Assembly: GCA_029204225.1 (NCBI GenBank)
Contig: CM055097.1
Location: 73,583,552-73,647,551, forward strand
Direction: 5' to 3'
Length of the DNA stretch: 64,000 nt
From: Diphasiastrum complanatum
Taxonomy: Eukaryota; Streptophyta; Lycopodiopsida; Lycopodiales; Lycopodiaceae
In this document: positions 41,856 to 52,528 of the stretch, piece by piece
Position numbering within the stretch: the stretch's first letter is position 1
How the letters are laid out: the number at the start of each line of letters is the position of its first letter
Program-made: the position numbers and the translations under genes
Notes under the pieces: generated by a model
What the model was told of the DNA's origin: nothing
Databases searched by the model: none
The model's input: the letters and a program-made list of their open reading frames with translations, nothing else

Positions 41856-42622
41856 TGTTAGATTTCATTCTTGAAATCACTTTGTAATGTGGAACTACTC
41901 TATAGTTTTACTCGCATTATCGAGACAGTGTCAAAGGTATTCGAGACCGTCTACAGAAACACACATTTGGTATACGCAGAATCGAATCAATTGTCGAGGG
42001 TTACCAAATAGTGACTGAAGTAGATTGGAAAGTGGAGTCTTATCCACTGCATATTTTGGATAACCTCACATGGCACCTACCAGGTAGATAATGATGCATT
42101 ATGTTAGGGCTATGCCATCAACAATTATAAATAGATTATTAGATTAGTTAATTTTAACAACAACAAGTTTAGTAGTTGTTCTTCAAGTTTTTCATCGAGA
42201 ATATTCATTCTTCTTCTTCTCTCTACTTCACCATAGGCATAGACTAATCAATAATCAACTATCACAATTACAGTTTGTGTAAGAGTGAAATTTATAGCAG
42301 AATTAGATGCGCTATTGTGATAGTGCAATCAAAGTAGACAGTTATATTCTCATTATTCAACATTACCGACTACTTTTGAATTGTCTTGTTCTATTGTTTT
42401 TATTATTCATGCTACTATGATCTGAGTTTTGATAATTTTACAAAACAGTGATGTTTCTCTAATACTTAATTTTCTCACCTGTGAATGATAATAAGCAATC
42501 TTTATGGTAGTAGCAGATATATATATTTTACATTAACTATTGTTTTTGCTATGTGACTATTGAACTAGATTGTCGAATAGTTAATCGAACTATCATTGTC
42601 AAATAGTTATTCATTTTTTCAG
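41856..42622 (+). repeat. 5' LTR of element K
   Basis: It begins TGTTAGATTTCATTC and ends CATTTTTTCA. TTCTTCTTCTTCTCTCT near 42207 sits where the second LTR has the long (CT)n. Confidence 0.7.
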
Positions 42623-42625
42623 CAT

Positions 42626-42638
42626 GGTATCAGAGATA
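42626..42638 (+). other. Primer-binding site of element K
   Basis: TGGTATCAGAGAT follows the LTR after a short spacer. Confidence 0.7.
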
Positions 42639-42707
42639 GATCATAGCTTTGATAAATAGTTTAAAGCATTCATCTTCATTTTCAGATTTTTAATATCATA
42701 TTTGTCT

Positions 42708-42836
42708 ATGATAGATGTATCATCTTAGAATTCTATTGAAAAGTTGAATGGCGACAACTATCACTTGTAGAAATTCATAATGAGGGTGATCATACAAGCA
42801 AAAGAGCTTTGGGAAGTTGTCAACGATACTAAGATT
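42708..42836 (+). pseudogene. Element K gag stub
   Basis: The frame MIDVSS, a TAG, then NSIEKLNGDNYHL and a second stop, then KFIMRVIIQAKELWEVVND is the N-terminal copia gag motif (LNGDNYxxWKFxMR). The Trp of W-K-F has become a stop. Only about 43 codons remain before the second LTR starts. It cannot make a capsid, but it shows which gag family the element came from. Confidence 0.6.
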
Positions 42837-43551
<715 letters not shown>

Positions 43552-44160
43552 AAGTTATCACTCAATAAAACCTACTTCTGAGACATAGCTTGATTATACT
43601 CATGAAAATAATTTTGCTGGCTTGCCATGCGCTAAGTAGCACCTAAAAGCGATATTTTATATTTTTTATATTGAAACTAAGATTCTTATAATTATTATAT
43701 AATATTATTTGTTGTTTTAATAGAAATATTTGTAATTTTTTTTGAGTAAAGTTGTAATTATTTTGTAACGTTTTATTATTGTTTTCATTTTTTTAATCTT
43801 TTCTTAAGATTTTTATGATGTTCTAGTATTATTTAGTATTTATTTATATTGCGTTTGATTTAATAGAATTTTATGTAATTTTTATAATTAATCACTATAT
43901 TTATTCCTTATTATTTGTAGTTTTTGAGATTATTTACAAATATTTTGTAGTTTCTATTATTATATTTAATTTTTTGAAATTTTTTAAAGGATTGCTATAA
44001 CTGTTTTTTATTATTTAATATTTTTCTAGTTTATTAAAAAAAATTATGGCTTTTATGATTAATACTTACATTTATTTGTAATCATTTACAAAATTTTTAA
44101 ATTATTTTGCAGTTTTTATTATTGATTCTATTTTTTTGAAAAAATTTTAGAATTAACATG
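43552..44160. other. AT-rich sequence, no gene
   Basis: Very AT-rich, with many ATTTTT/TTTATT runs. I see no ORF, LTR edge or repeat that I can support. Base composition changes sharply from the LTR elements before it. Confidence 0.4.
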
Positions 44161-44166
44161 TACTGT

Positions 44167-44415
44167 TGTTGTGGATCCTTCTCAAAAGACACTGTCTTTT
44201 ACACATGTTGGTCGGCATCACTTACTTTTTGGTATTGATTTCCAAGATAACTATCAGTTGGTTACATGGAAGTAGTTTATGCGTAGCCTGCCAAAGGCTC
44301 ATGATGCAGCTCTTCTTTCCATTCAGAGTACATTAGTTGTTGCTTCACTTTCATCGTCCGTGGGTCCTCTTACTCAAGTTGATGCTGCTCAGGAAAATTT
44401 TGTAAATTTATTGTA
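44167..44415 (+). pseudogene. Exon-like coding island, unknown
   Basis: Within AT-rich DNA one plus-strand frame of about 83 codons stands out for normal codon composition. It reads TVVVDPSQKTLSFTHVGRHH, LLFGIDFQDNYQLVTWK, a TAG, then FMRSLPKAHDAALLSIQSTL and VGPLTQVDAAQENFVNLL. A possible splice acceptor (TTTTAG) lies shortly before it. I do not recognise the protein. It may be one exon of a decayed host or transposon gene, with the AT-rich flanks as introns. There is no neighbouring exon I can join to it. Confidence 0.3.
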
Positions 44416-44815
44416 ATTTATGATAATTAATAGTAAAAAAATTATCATTTATTTTATTTTCTATAGTTTTAATTATTATTTGTTAGTTTATATTTTCAAT
44501 TTATTAGAATTTTTTAAATTTTCTATTAATATTTTTTATTTTCTATGAACTCTCTATCGTATAGAGGTGATTTTAGTATTGGGGCGTTAGCTAGGGCTAC
44601 CATCAGTTCATGAAAGGTCTTCTTGCATGCTATTTTTAATTTTCAGTTTATATTTTTGATTTATTAGAATTTTTTTAATTTTCTATGAATAATTTGAAAG
44701 ACAACTCGAAATAGCTACAACAGCAACAATAACTAGAAAGGCCAATTATTTGAGGATCGAATCAAAACAAAATTTTTCCTGATAGATTTATCGACATTGT
44801 CATAGCCACTTGTTA
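44416..44815. other. AT-rich sequence, no gene
   Basis: No supported feature is seen here. The phrase TTTATATTTTCAATTTATTAGAATTTTTT occurs twice in similar form (near 44490 and 44645). Confidence 0.35.
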
Positions 44816-44910
44816 TTTTGTCGAGGAGCCAATCAGTTATTCGGAGCCAATCAGTTATTTGGAGCCAATAAGTTATTTGGAACCAATAAGTTATTTTGTC
44901 GAGGAGCCAA
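44816..44910 (+). repeat. Short tandem repeat GGAGCCAATCAGTTATTT
   Basis: Four to five imperfect copies of an 18-22 bp unit (GGAGCCAATCAGTTATT) run in tandem. The first and last are preceded by TTTTGTCGA. Confidence 0.75.
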
Positions 44911-45035
44911 TCAGATACAAATCAATGGAAATCAACGATTGAAAAAGAGTATCCATTTCTTATAGAAAACCAAACATGGATTGTTATGAACCTACCAATC
45001 AGTAAAAATATCATTTCTTGCAAATGTGTTACTCG
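44896..45035 (+). pseudogene. Copia RT fragment
   Basis: The frame NQWKSTIEKEYPFLIENQTW then IVMNLPISKNIISCKCV is the very start of copia RT (cf. W-K-x-A-M...ENxTW...CKWV). It is only 46 codons and overlaps the last copy of the short tandem repeat. It has no catalytic residue and is not the missing part of J, because J already has its own version of this segment. Confidence 0.6.
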
Positions 45036-45884
45036 AAGAGGAACCCTACGCTATCATTCCTATACCCCACCACCAGCTACGTCCCGGTGATACCCTAATT
45101 AGAATACAACATTGCAAAAAATATGCTATCAACATGATGACCAAAAAAAAAAATGACTTAAAAACCAATTTTTTTTTAAATTTATTAAATTTTTTTAAAA
45201 AGTATCTAAATTTAAAATGCTTCAAATAAATATATTGTAATGGTAAAAAAAATGTTGTATATTGCAAAAAAATTATTTAAGCTATAAAAATTTGGTCAAT
45301 AGATTTTTATAAATAGCTTAAAATTAGCTTATATTAAATAATAATACTATTTAAAATAAAATCATGAGATACACAACCACTAAAATATCTAAAGAATATT
45401 TTTTGCTTACTAAAAACAAAAGTGATAGTTTTTTTTTTGGAATTTTAAAAGTTTTCTAAATTATAATTCTTGTATCAAAAAAAATATTTTTTAAATTATG
45501 TTAAAAATTTGAATCAATATTTTTTAAAATTTTAAAATTTTGAAAATCTCTACTTACACCGACGTAAGTTTATTAAATATTTAAATATTTAATAAACGCA
45601 AATAAAATTACGTTATAATAATCGAGTTTAAATTATTTGTGATAATATTTAAATCACCCTAGAAAAAATCTAGGGTGATTTAAATAATTACACATCTAAA
45701 ATTAAAATATTGTAAACTTGACAAATCATTAAAATTTTAAATTTCTAGTAATAATTATCAATGTTAAAATTTTTAAAATATTTCAAATTTCAACTTAAAA
45801 ATATTAAATCAATTAAAAAAAACTCAAAACACAATACATCAAAAAATATAAACACAATTATTCTTTAAAACAAAAGAGAATTTT
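45036..45884. other. AT-rich flank of the methyltransferase gene
   Basis: Extremely AT-rich, no ORF of interest. A perfect hairpin lies at 45648-45684. This may be 3' flank of the gene at 45885 or element-terminal sequence. Confidence 0.4.
45648..45684. repeat. Perfect 16-bp inverted repeat, 5-nt loop
   Basis: TTTAAATCACCCTAGA (45648-45663) pairs fully with TCTAGGGTGATTTAAA (45669-45684). It lies about 200 bp beyond the 3' end of the methyltransferase-like gene. It could be a terminator-like hairpin, a mini inverted-repeat element or an element terminus. Confidence 0.7.
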
Positions 45885-46571
45885 TTATTCCCAAACATCA
45901 TCGATGTCATTTACATCTTTTTCTTTTGCTTTTTCTTGAGTAGCCACTGTACTATCAAGTGGCACCTCTTTTAAAATTTTCTCGACTACAGTTACTACAT
46001 TGTAATGTTGCATCAAGACATCAACAAATTCTCCTATGTCGCCTACTTTTCCGCTCGCAGGAGGCTGAGGTTCCTTGGACAAGGGAATTATTGTATCCTC
46101 GTTGTCCAAACTCTTTTCCACCTCAGATAATTCATCTGGCAAAATTGAAAAAAATTTCATTCTCATTTTTACAAAATCAACTAAATTAGTATCTAAATCT
46201 ACTACGGTAACATGTCTGTCTTTCTGAACAGCACATGCGCTCATAGTGCCGCTACTGCTAAATAAATTTGAAACTAAAACAGTTGGGTGAGAGAATATAT
46301 CAATTAAATGATTAATTAATTGTTGTGGCTTTTGGTAGGGACAAGCCACAGAATCCGTCATTGGCTTTTTCAATTTTTTTGTCACAGATGGATCCTGGAA
46401 CAAGTTTTCAAAACTTGTCAGTCCGAAAGTGTTATAATACAACATCGAGCATTTGCCATCCAAAGAATAATAACCGATGGTTATGTATTCTATTTCATTG
46501 CAAAGTCGAGCTCCTCCCAAGTTCCTGACATTGGGCTTGTACTTGACATGGAATATTACAAGTAAAATCAA
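45885..46571 (-). pseudogene. DNA methyltransferase-like gene, C-terminal part
   Basis: A frame of about 228 codons on the minus strand. It opens with FHVKYKPNVRNLGGARLCNE and YITIGYYSLDGKC, then PYQKPQQLINHLIDIFSHPT and VLVSNLFSSSGTMSACAVQK, followed by DRHVTVVDLD. The pattern P-x-Q-L-I..I...S.....V.D-F-x-G-x-G-T, then a basic-hydrophobic strand and an acidic residue, is the SAM-binding motif I and its approach in N4/N6 DNA methyltransferases of the beta class (DPPY first, FxGxG last). F-S-S-S-G-T departs from F-x-G-x-G-T at one Gly. An acidic tail follows. It belongs with 46693-47130. Homology is assigned by motif only. Confidence 0.55.
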
Positions 46572-46692
46572 TTTAAAATTTTAATTTAAAAATAAAAAAT
46601 TTAAAATAAAATTATGAATTAAAATACAGATTGATAATTCAGAAACTTAAGAACTTACCACACAGCATTCTCAGTTCTCGCATTACAGAAAG
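46572..46692 (-). other. Possible intron in the methyltransferase-like gene
   Basis: The coding pattern QKALLTFCNARTENAVW continues in a shifted frame to about 46664, ending in G|GTAAGT, a good donor. AT-rich sequence follows, and KYKPN resumes near 46540. The acceptor is unclear and the phases do not join perfectly, so decay is also possible. Confidence 0.35.
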
Positions 46693-47130
46693 TTAGTAGA
46701 GCTTTCTGTACTGATGCTGACTACCAAGAAGAATGAAAAATAACAACTCTCCAAATTGGAGAAGTTGTGACTCAAGAAAGTCCTGCATAAAACTATGGAT
46801 TTCAGTGAATTTGAAAGGAATATCATCATTCAATAATTCTTTCATCTGAAATCCATATGGTATATCGGCGATGCAGAGTGTATAAGATTTTTTTCTTAAG
46901 AATTTTGAAATTTCTCTGCAATCGCCTTCCTCAACAGAGTAAAAGCATGGTTGATCATCGACACTTTTGGGAAGGTAGGTCTCTAATGGATCCTCCTTCG
47001 CAATGGTCTCACCCCGTGCCAATCTCTCCCTGTCCATTTTTTCTATTTTTGCCTTCAGAATATGTCTCTTGAATTGCTCTGAAAGGACTTTGTTTTTTTT
47101 GTCTTCGAGAGATTGAAAAGGAAAAAGCTA
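46693..47130 (-). pseudogene. DNA methyltransferase-like gene, N-terminal part (DIPYG motif)
   Basis: The open frame runs from after a TAG near 47130: KVLSEQFKRHILKAKIEKMD, then RERLARGE and FYSVEEGDCREISKFLRKKS, then YTLCIADIPYGFQM. The last part matches the amino-methyltransferase motif IV region (gD...l....dlv.tDPPYg), with DIPYG in place of DPPYG at 46866-46852. Because motif IV precedes motif I, the gene is beta-class. Such enzymes add methyl groups to adenine N6 or cytosine N4. The gene is divergent from, and overlaps at its 5' end with, the DUF7869-like gene. A frame change after LLQFGELLFF suggests decay or splicing. The start codon is uncertain (ATG at 47037 possible). Confidence 0.6.
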
Positions 47131-47836
47131 TGGAGCCAAAATTTCCAGTCATGAAATTCCAACGCCTTCTCAACCAGTTCAAGCACCTACTAGTGTCACA
47201 AGTTCAATTTATAGATCAGACTCCAAACAAAAAGAAAAATACAAGAGAGACTCGAGATCCTCACCTGATTTAACGAATTGTAAAAAACAGTTGATTACAA
47301 AATCTGAGATTCAAAAAGTACGAAATATTATTTGCTGCTCATCCTATTGTTTGCAAAAGCTGAGTATCAGAGAAATTGAAGATTTAAGGTCAAACTTCTT
47401 TTTACAAAGTAAGGATGAGAGAAATTACTATTTGTGTGCAACAGTGAGGCCGAACAAAAATTCATTTTCGTATTTTTTAAATGCTTTCGAGGTTTGTCGC
47501 AAAGCTTACAAAGCAGTTCAGGCAATCGGAAACTCATGGCTTCAATGAATGCATGCACGACTTCATAAAGACCCAACATTACGGGGATCCTTACAGATCT
47601 AATTCTTTATATTTTCACTTGCCGGATAATTTTACAAAATTAAAAATATTTTTGATGTACAAAGAGTTTGCAAAAACAAAAAAATGTTCCCTATTTGAGT
47701 TACTCATATTTTCTTAGAATTTGGAAAAGAGATTTTGGATTGGTAAAGATTCCCAAAAAATCACGAATGATAGTATGCTCCACTTGCGAGTTGTTAAAGT
47801 CTGCAAAACAACTTGTAAAGACCAATGACGAGAAAG
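47117..47836 (+). pseudogene. DUF7869-like gene, N-terminal region
   Basis: The frame opens with a Ser/Pro-rich stretch (IPTPSQPVQAPTSVTSSS), a basic stretch and then NIICCSSYCLQKLSIREIED, DERNYYLCATVRPN and FEVCRKAYKAV. This Cys-rich N-terminus is typical of transposase-like proteins annotated DUF7869 (from memory). Shifted frames continue with RSNSLYFHLPDNFTKLK and WKRDFGLVKIPKKSRMIVCS, then TCELLKSAKQL, with a second Cys pair. At least two frame changes occur. It ends GAGAAAG|GTAAAT, a likely splice donor at 47837. Confidence 0.5.
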
Positions 47837-47992
47837 GTAAATATTAATCAAATTTGTCATTCATTTTAATACTTTTTGTTTTGAAAAAATTTATGTTGTT
47901 GTCTTTTTTAACACCATTATGTTGCAGTCTTTTTGAACACCATTATGGTATGATCTTTATTTTATTAAATAATTGAATCGTTGTATTTTTAG
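47837..47992 (+). other. Probable intron of the DUF7869-like gene
   Basis: GTAAAT...TTTTTAG, 156 bp, T-rich. Joining the flanks keeps a frame that reads EKVDATKALQLHRDQQTIER, matching the conserved HxxxQxxER segment of the family. Confidence 0.5.
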
Positions 47993-48709
47993 TGGATGCT
48001 ACAAAAGCTCTTCAACTACACAGAGATCAACAAACAATTGAAAGACAAAAGTTGGCCAAGCATCGAAAGATTTGTTTGGACAATGTTGTCTCATTTTGTC
48101 AAAGTGTCCAAAAATTTGAACAAGGCAGATTTTATTCAGGGTCATCTCGTTGGAACACTTGTGTTTAATGGCACTTTGGAGTCCAAAGTCTTTTTTAATT
48201 ATCCCAATGTTCGAAATGATCCAAATTTGACGATCACCATTGTACATAAGATAATTTGCGAATTTGGTGAAAATCTTCCAGAAATACTTTATTTGCAGCT
48301 TGACAACACTGCTAGGGAAAATAAAAATCAAACTATTTTGGCATACTTGTCTATGTTAATGGAGAAATTTTTTTTCAAAAAAGTAAAAATAGGATTTTTG
48401 TTGGTAGGACATACCCACGATCAAATTGATCAAATGTTTAGTTGCCTTTCTAAGAGGTTGAGACGCAAGAAAGCATTTTCATTGCCAGTGCTTCAAAGCA
48501 TTGTTGAGGAATCGTATGTGCCAAAGCCAAACGTGTCATTAATCAGACACACATATAATTTTCATGATTATGTTAAGACGTCCAACGAAACAGAACAATG
48601 CGTAGATAATATTAATGATATTAGCTTTCAGCACCAGTTTAAGATCAAATGTAACGAATCAGACATTATATTATTATGGGACAAACTATTTTCAAATTCA
48701 GTTTTGTAG
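47993..48709 (+). pseudogene. DUF7869-like core (RNase H-like)
   Basis: After ALQLHRDQQTIERQKLAKHR the frame shifts to a 237-codon ORF. It carries GTLVFNGTLESKVFFNYPNV, NDPNLTITIVHKIICEF, LPEILYLQLDNTARENKNQT, ILAYLSMLMEKFFFKKVKIG, LVGHTHDQIDQMFSCLSKRL and YVPKPNVSLI. The order D-N...R-E-N...V-G-H-T-H-D-x-I-D is the hallmark of the DUF7869 family. These acidic and His residues (Asp 103, His 139, His 141, Asp 142 of this ORF) probably form the active site of an RNase H-like nuclease or transposase; the function is inferred. About 30 residues before the core are lost or shifted. Confidence 0.65.
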
Positions 48710-49754
48710 TTACTTCTTGAAGGAGTTCGATTTTCACTTAACATTCCATCGACTCAAATCGAGCTTGTTGTGTTGTCTCCCTTGAAGTCCTTGATAGAAG
48801 AACAAAAGTCGCAAAGAGAACATCGTGAGATTGATCCATTTGCCTCATTGAATTTTTTGGAATCAAGTATTCAAGCAGCTTATCATTTTTTTGATGAGTT
48901 TGATCAGCATTGGTGGATGGACTTTTTCGAGGAACAAAAAATCAGTTTGCTCAATCTCAAACATACATTAACAATTGATGAATTTCATTGGCCTCATAAA
49001 TTAGGAACATCAATTATGACTGTTGAACCTTCAGATCTTCCTCGAGATAATGATTTCTTATAGCTTGTGCAAGGTGAGGAATTTAAAATTTATGTGGGCT
49101 CAAGGAAGAATAGGCAAAAGTGTAAAAGCTGCAAAAATGAAATGGTGCGGTGATTTGAATGAATTCCAAATTGGAAGCCTTGTTGCACTTCTAGCTTCAG
49201 AAAACAATGAAGGAAATCCATTTTGGATTGTCAAAGTACTTGGTTTTATTCAAAATAACAATCAAACAAAAGTACTACGTGTCCATTGGTTGCGCACCAC
49301 TTCAACAAATGCTTTTTTGGTAAGGTATGAACTCAAAATGTTGCAAGTAGATCCAAAGGGCAAGAGAAAGAGATTGCCAAAAAATCAACCAAGAGTCGAA
49401 GATTTGAATCTACAAGATGTAGATGTTTTGGCATTTAATTTTGAATTAACAATGAACAATCATCTACGAAAGTCAACAATATGTATATTGAAAGACCGAC
49501 CTGGATTACTTTTAAAACCATCGTCCTCCACTCATCATCAACAGAGAAAAGTTGATTTACAAGGTTTTCTGTCAACATTAGACGCAGATTCTAAGGAAGA
49601 CATGCCAATTAATTTGATGAAGAATATGGGTCTTCCACTTCATCAGCTGAAAACGAGAGTGTTGAGAATATGTCAAGTTTTTCAATTGAGAGGCATCAGT
49701 GAAAATTTCTTAGAAAATGTACTTTCAAAAAAAGAACGTGCAAATATAATTTAA
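48710..49754 (+). pseudogene. DUF7869-like C-terminal region
   Basis: The same frame as the core continues after a single TAG (48707-48709): LLLEGVRFSLNIPSTQIELV, then ALKSLIEEQKSQRE-type sequence to a second TAG at 49061-49063. A further frame (49130-49754) has FQIGSLVALLASENNEGNPF, WIVKVLGFIQNNNQTKVLRV and HWLRTT, a segment resembling small chromatin-reader (BAH/Tudor-like) folds at the C-terminus of this family, and then a polar tail to ERANII. That the frame is unchanged across two TAG codons suggests recent decay or misassigned exons. The gene as a whole spans about 2.6 kb. Confidence 0.5.
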
Positions 49755-50226
49755 GTTATTTTGTATTTCAGTGGGATAAAATTTAAAGATTATTAAAAAA
49801 AATCCATGATTTTGGTCTTAAACTTAATAAACACCAAAAAAGATTACTCTTTTTCAGGTCAAAGTCCCAAAACAAATGTCATCGTATTTATCTCAAAGCG
49901 TATGAGCTTGTGGTTGATGGATTTTGGTATCTGACAGACACCACATCTCGACGATACATGGAAGTAACACAATCCTTCCTAGTCTTAGAATCATCAGTAC
50001 GATCACCCAGATCAGCCAATAGTACCAACAGAAATCTAGAACATGATTCTGGAAAATGATATGGAAGAACGTTGTTTCCACATCCTAATTGGGTCCCAAA
50101 GATTCCAAGTGAAGATTGCATTGAAGATTTTGCCACTAGTCCCAACATGGAAGTGAGAACGATCTAGAGGGCATACATGACAACCTAGGCCTAGGAAAAC
50201 TAGCAGACCCAAAGTGCAAGAAACCC
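49755..50226. other. Unassigned sequence between the DUF7869-like gene and fragment L
   Basis: AT-rich until about 49860, then mixed composition. A minus ORF at 49888-50148 is the only notable frame. Confidence 0.35.
49888..50148 (-). CDS. Hypothetical 86-codon ORF
   Basis: The minus frame reads SSLGIFGTQLGCGNNVLPYH and FPESCSRFLLVLLADLGDRT, then DDSKTRKDCV. The composition is protein-like with several Cys and Arg, but I cannot place it. It is upstream, on the minus strand, of the leader of LTR fragment L only by position and may be unrelated. No homologous copy is seen in the window, so there is no comparative support. It could be a captured gene fragment or chance. Confidence 0.2.
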   Translation of the reverse strand: MLGLVAKSSMQSSLGIFGTQLGCGNNVLPYHFPESCSRFLLVLLADLGDRTDDSKTRKDCVTSMYRRDVVSVRYQNPSTTSSYALR

Positions 50227-50815
50227 CTCCTTGCAATCAATATACAATATTATGAACTTTTGCACTTTCTAAGATTGAAACACACTCTTGAAAAAGTCCA
50301 ACAACTTCAAACACAAGAGATCCAACAAATTTTAGGATTTTCACAAAAGTACACAAAATTGAATTATTCACATTCTATATGCAAAAGCTAGAAACTTCAT
50401 ATACAATCTTCAAGAATGTCCTAAGATCTTTCTTATTCATCAAAACTCACCACAATGCAGCAAGTATAGTGAAAAATTGACATACTACAAGTATTTTTCA
50501 TTAAATTGAGTTTTGGATTACAAAAATCTCCATTCTACACATAAAAATGCTTGATTTTGGCTAGGAATCACTCTAGCATGCTCTAGAATTGGTGACACCT
50601 CCAGATCACTTACTAGAGTTGGCTGATCCTCCAAAATAGCTTGAAATAAGGCTCTAATACCATGTGAAGAAAGTCAGATCATTAAGTCCTAATTATGTCC
50701 TTTGATCTTTGGCATAGTAGGATAGCACATCTCACAATATTACAAGATGTAGAAATCTTGTATCTACTACACATAGAAGATGTAAACTCCTTAAGAACTT
50801 GAAAAATGACTTAGG
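50227..50815 (-). mobile_element. LTR fragment L (leader, primer site, LTR end)
   Basis: The minus strand has a partial LTR (50815-50663), a primer site TGGTATTAGAGCC (50662-50650) and a leader homologous to those of D and E. Gag is absent. B2 pol abuts it at about 50816. It is a remnant of a D/E-type element. Confidence 0.6.
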
Positions 50816-51868
50816 TATGATAATTTTGTTGTAAGTGCTTATGATCCTTCTTTGTACTTAAGATTTAATGATGATAAAATCATCATTCTCATTTTGTATG
50901 TTGATGACATTATCCTTAGTGAAAATTATCTTGATGGTATACAAGAAGTGAAAGCAGCATTGTTTAAGGAGTTTAAGATGGTGGATCTTGGTAATCTTCA
51001 TTTCATATCAGGAATAGACGTTTTAAGAGGCAATGATTTGAGTTTTATTTATCAATCCAAATATGCTTCTTCTATCTTAGAAAAGTTTGAAATGAAAGAT
51101 TGTAAAGGAGTAGAAACTCCTATGGAGCAAAATGTAAAAGTTTCCAATAGTGATGATGAAGCATCCTTTGAGGACATCACACTATATAGGAGACTTGTAG
51201 GCCCCTTGATCTATCTTACTATAACTAGACCTGATCTAAGTTATAGAGCAGACAAACTAAGCCAATCTATGCAAAATCCATTGGTTTGTCATGGAAAAAT
51301 GCAAAAAGGGTATTGAGGTACATCTCGGCCACCAAGAACTTTGCCATTTTATATGATGGATCTAATCTTGCCTTAAGGGCATATTTGGATGCTGATTTTG
51401 TAGGTGATAAGGTGGATAGGAGGTCCACAAGTGCTTTTGTTGCCTTCCTTTGAAATGGCATAGTGTCTTGGCTTTCCAAAAAGCAAGATACTATTTCTCT
51501 ATCTTCAACCGAATCGGAATACAAGGCACTAACATCCACAAGAAAGGAGATCCTATGGTTGAAGAGGATTTTGGTGGAGTTGCAAGTCATGGAGGCTGAG
51601 GAGTAGCCAATAATATTTTGTGACAACCAATCAACCCAAGCATTAGCAACCAATCTCACATTCCATGCAAGGAGCAAGCACATAGAGATTGCTCACCATT
51701 TTGTGAGGGAAAAGGTTCAAGCAAAGGAGATCAAGCTACATCATGTGTCTTCTTCAGATTGCCTTGCTAATCTACTCATTAAGGCCTTGCCAAAGGCTTC
51801 ATTTATCAAGTTAAGGTCAGCCTTAGGAGTTGTATATAGATGTACTATAGTTGTATCATGTAAAAATT
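50816..51868 (+). pseudogene. B2 RT end and RNase H
   Basis: RT from the YVDD region (ILYVDDIILSENY) continues to GVETPMEQNVKVSNSDDEAS, RLVGPLIYLTITRPDLSY and RNase H (YLDADFVGDKVDRRSTSAF, LSSTESEYKALTS). After EAEE a TAG (51604-51606) is followed by PIIFCDNQSTQALATNLTF and HARSKHIEIAHHFVREKVQA with no further stop. A one-base deletion near 51290 (CATGG for CATTGG) and a TGA near 51452 are private to this copy, whereas the TAG is shared with B1. RNase H would remove template RNA during cDNA synthesis. Confidence 0.85.
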
Positions 51869-51877
51869 GAGGACGAG

Positions 51878-52528
51878 TGTTAGAATTAAGCAATTTTTAC
51901 ATGGTTTTTGATGTATTTTGACATCTATGTGGATCCACACGTGTGAGGACCTGTCCACACGTGTGAAATGACACTTGTAATATTTAGATCCATTTGAGTC
52001 TAATATGACATCTCCTAGATTATAGGAGTTAGGTCCTAGATTGTAGGAATCTAGAAGGTCAACACAAACCACCAATGGATGATGTGGCAAACTTGATAGA
52101 TCTTATCCAAAGTGGATATGGATGAGTACAATGAGCTGTCCCACACATGCTAGATGCAGCTTAGAGAGAGATTATTGTGGTTTTGTACTTGATCCATGAT
52201 GGATCCATTATTGAGCTAATGATGAAAAATCTTGGTTTGTGAAGCAATCTTTGTTTTTTCACTCTCTTAAGCACTTTCTTTGTGGATGAATGCTAAGTAA
52301 ATGTTTAGTAAACTATTTCTCTATTATCAGGCCATACAGTAGCTGTACTTCACACGTGTTAAGCCATGGATCATCATTTTTTATTGTTCTTGCTTGGAAT
52401 CACAAAGATTGTCAAGTAGAAGCTAGATTTGGAAGCTAGTCTTGATATAGATCAAGATCCCAAGCTACCAATCACTCTTTGTGATCCTTTGTGGATCAAA
52501 TTCAGTCCTTAAACTATGAATTTTGACA
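51878..52528 (+). repeat. 3' LTR of B2
   Basis: It begins TGTTAGAATTAAGC and ends AATTTTGACA, 651 bp. It has two extra CACACGTGTG palindromes near its start (51936-51945 and 51956-51965) as well as the one in the dyad module. Confidence 0.8.
52331..52360 (+). promoter_or_regulatory. LTR dyad module (B2)
   Basis: GGCC, the dyad TACAGTAGCTGTA (52335-52347) and CACACGTGTT. Compared with B1 (GTACAG/CTGTAC) the outer pair G-C has changed to A-less pairing while the TACAG/CTGTA stem remains. Confidence 0.5.

Larger units (their letters stand above)
50816..52528 (+). mobile_element. Copia element B2, 5' truncated
   Basis: It starts inside RT (FVVSAYDPSLYLRFNDDKII), runs through RNase H to the purine-rich GAGGACGAG and the 3' LTR (51878-52528). 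It is the same family as B1, with high protein identity. Its LTR end joins element C's RT directly. Confidence 0.85.
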
